A stretch of DNA of 64,000 nt from Alteromonas sp. MMG017 (GTDB lineage: Bacteria; Pseudomonadota; Gammaproteobacteria; Enterobacterales; Alteromonadaceae): contig NZ_JAGJDY010000005.1 of assembly GCF_018100795.1 (NCBI RefSeq), positions 124,001-188,000 on the forward strand, written 5' to 3'. Positions 63,116 through 64,000 of this stretch are shown one piece after another. Positions within the stretch are counted from its first letter, which is position 1. Each line of letters starts with the position of its first letter. A program made the position numbers and the translations under genes. The notes under the pieces were generated by a model. That model saw only the letters and a list, made by a program, of their open reading frames with translations. It had not been told where the DNA came from and searched no databases.

Positions 63116-64000
63116 TTATGTGTCTTTACTTTCTTCTAAAATCTGTTTCACTTTCTTAAACATATATTTTTGCAAAGGGTTTCTGTTTCCCCAAGGTCTC
63201 CATGTCTTTATTAAGTTATTTCGGTAAGCGTCAAAGTGTAGACCTTTAGGAGCACAGACAACTTCGCCTCTATCTAGTAGAAGTTTCAGCACATTGGTAC
63301 ACAATACCCCCGCCGCTAACGAAATACCCATACATGTTGAGGGCACTTTCTTTTTCATGAAGTTAACTGACGAATTTTGAACGAGGTAATGTCTTTGCTG
63401 TACTGATGGGGAAACGCCTATCACAAAGCGAACAATATTATCTTCGAAGTATCGTTCCTTAGTGGCATCGTCAGCACCGTAGGGGGCGTCAACCATTGCA
63501 AAGTATTCGTCGAAGGACATGCCCCCTGGTTTGAAACATAGCATAGCCGTACCCATCCCCATTGGGGCTGCAGTAATAGTAGGTATACCTAATTCATAGC
63601 AGCGGCGAAAGACTTGTCTTCTAATTTCTAATGCGAAGATATCCAAACTATCTATGTATATATCAACTCCATCTAAAAAGGCTTCAAGGTTTTCGTGCGA
63701 AATCCCTCTGTCAAAATTCTTTATCTGCGCGTCAGGGTTGATGTCTCTCAACGTTTTTTCCATCACAACTGACTTTTCTTCACCAATTGTAGATACAAAA
63801 GCACCGGCCTGACGATTGAAGTTGGCGTAATCATACTCGTCTAAATCAGAAATATGGAAATTTGAAATGCCCATTCTAGCACATACAATGGCGTGATCGC
63901 CTCCAACGCCACCCAATCCGCCAATAGCTACTTTGGTATTTTTAATTTTTTCTTGCTCAGCTTCCGTTACCCAGCCGATATTTCTCGAGAATGCTTCGTT
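63116..64000 (-). CDS. ThiF/MoeB/HesA-family adenylyltransferase, 5' end outside the window
   Basis: The frame remains open to the window edge, so the N-terminus is missing; 294 residues are visible. It includes the nucleotide-binding loop KVAIGGLGGVGGDHA and ISDLDEYDYANFNRQAGA (the Asp and Arg-Gln positions that bind ATP), then KNFDRGIS and DIYIDSLD. This is the E1-like fold that adenylylates a protein C-terminus or other carboxylate. No CxxC zinc pairs are visible; a Cys in VPSTCMGISLAAG lies at about the place of the catalytic-loop region. It starts the visible part of the minus-strand sugar operon, an unusual place for this family. Confidence 0.85.
   Translation of the reverse strand, partial: NEAFSRNIGWVTEAEQEKIKNTKVAIGGLGGVGGDHAIVCARMGISNFHISDLDEYDYANFNRQAGAFVSTIGEEKSVVMEKTLRDINPDAQIKNFDRGISHENLEAFLDGVDIYIDSLDIFALEIRRQVFRRCYELGIPTITAAPMGMGTAMLCFKPGGMSFDEYFAMVDAPYGADDATKERYFEDNIVRFVIGVSPSVQQRHYLVQNSSVNFMKKKVPSTCMGISLAAGVLCTNVLKLLLDRGEVVCAPKGLHFDAYRNNLIKTWRPWGNRNPLQKYMFKKVKQILEESKDT

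Overview
The window reads as chromosome from a marine gammaproteobacterium close to Alteromonas. This rests on overall gene style (FdxA, Tdk, Upp, FadE, GlnE, HldE and LpxL-type acyltransferase in gammaproteobacterial form, many secreted or outer-membrane proteins, and moderate GC that looks somewhat below 50 % by eye). No rRNA, tRNA, insertion sequence, prophage or CRISPR array was seen. Both window ends cut a gene: the large secreted protein at the left edge and the ThiF-like protein at the right edge.

Region 1 (1-14.4 kb) is mixed. It holds a large EF-hand-containing secreted protein, then a two-gene unit made of a double-glycine-leader microcin-like peptide and a small protein resembling the ribosomal L7/L12 C-terminal domain. 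Next come an FAD oxidoreductase, ferredoxin FdxA, a SpoU-type RNA methyltransferase, a circularly permuted GTPase, a secreted pair including a transglutaminase-like protein, a DUF2780-type protein, a WbuC-type cupin, a Gly/Arg-rich lipoprotein, a putative aromatic-rich leader peptide with attenuator ahead of an HTH gene and upp, and a LacI-type regulator.

Region 2 (14.4-34.9 kb) is mostly housekeeping and envelope. It has a GAF protein, thymidine kinase, a GGDEF-EAL membrane protein, a periplasmic binding-type protein and FadE. Divergent from fadE is a compact operon of an MMPL/RND permease, a LolA-like periplasmic protein and an outer-membrane barrel. Then follow a small OM protein, a DUF3081-like protein, an LpxL-type acyltransferase, a TcpQ-like protein, GlnE, a DUF350 membrane protein, a GIY-YIG protein and HldE.

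Region 3 (35.0-64.0 kb) is one large exopolysaccharide locus of the exosortase A (XrtA)/PEP-CTERM-associated type. An ExeA-like ATPase converges on a minus-strand operon (export lipoprotein, Wzz-type chain-length protein, tyrosine kinase, outer-membrane barrel). A divergent plus-strand run then carries the initiating sugar transferase, exosortase A, a FemAB/GNAT protein, a Wzy-type polymerase or ligase, glycosyltransferases, a sulfotransferase and a Wzx-type flippase. The distal part is more AT-rich and mosaic: a beta-helix protein, more glycosyltransferases and a frameshifted acyltransferase. It ends in a tightly packed minus-strand operon (ThiF-like, hexapeptide acetyltransferase, membrane GT2, two deacetylase-fold proteins, two GT4 enzymes). 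Together these suffice for a lipid-linked, Wzx/Wzy-type, probably sulfated and acyl-modified polysaccharide. No PEP-CTERM substrate of the exosortase lies in the window.

The items most worth a second look are the GG-leader/L7L12-like pair, the F/Y-rich attenuator, the ThiF-headed sugar operon and the frameshifted acyltransferase.
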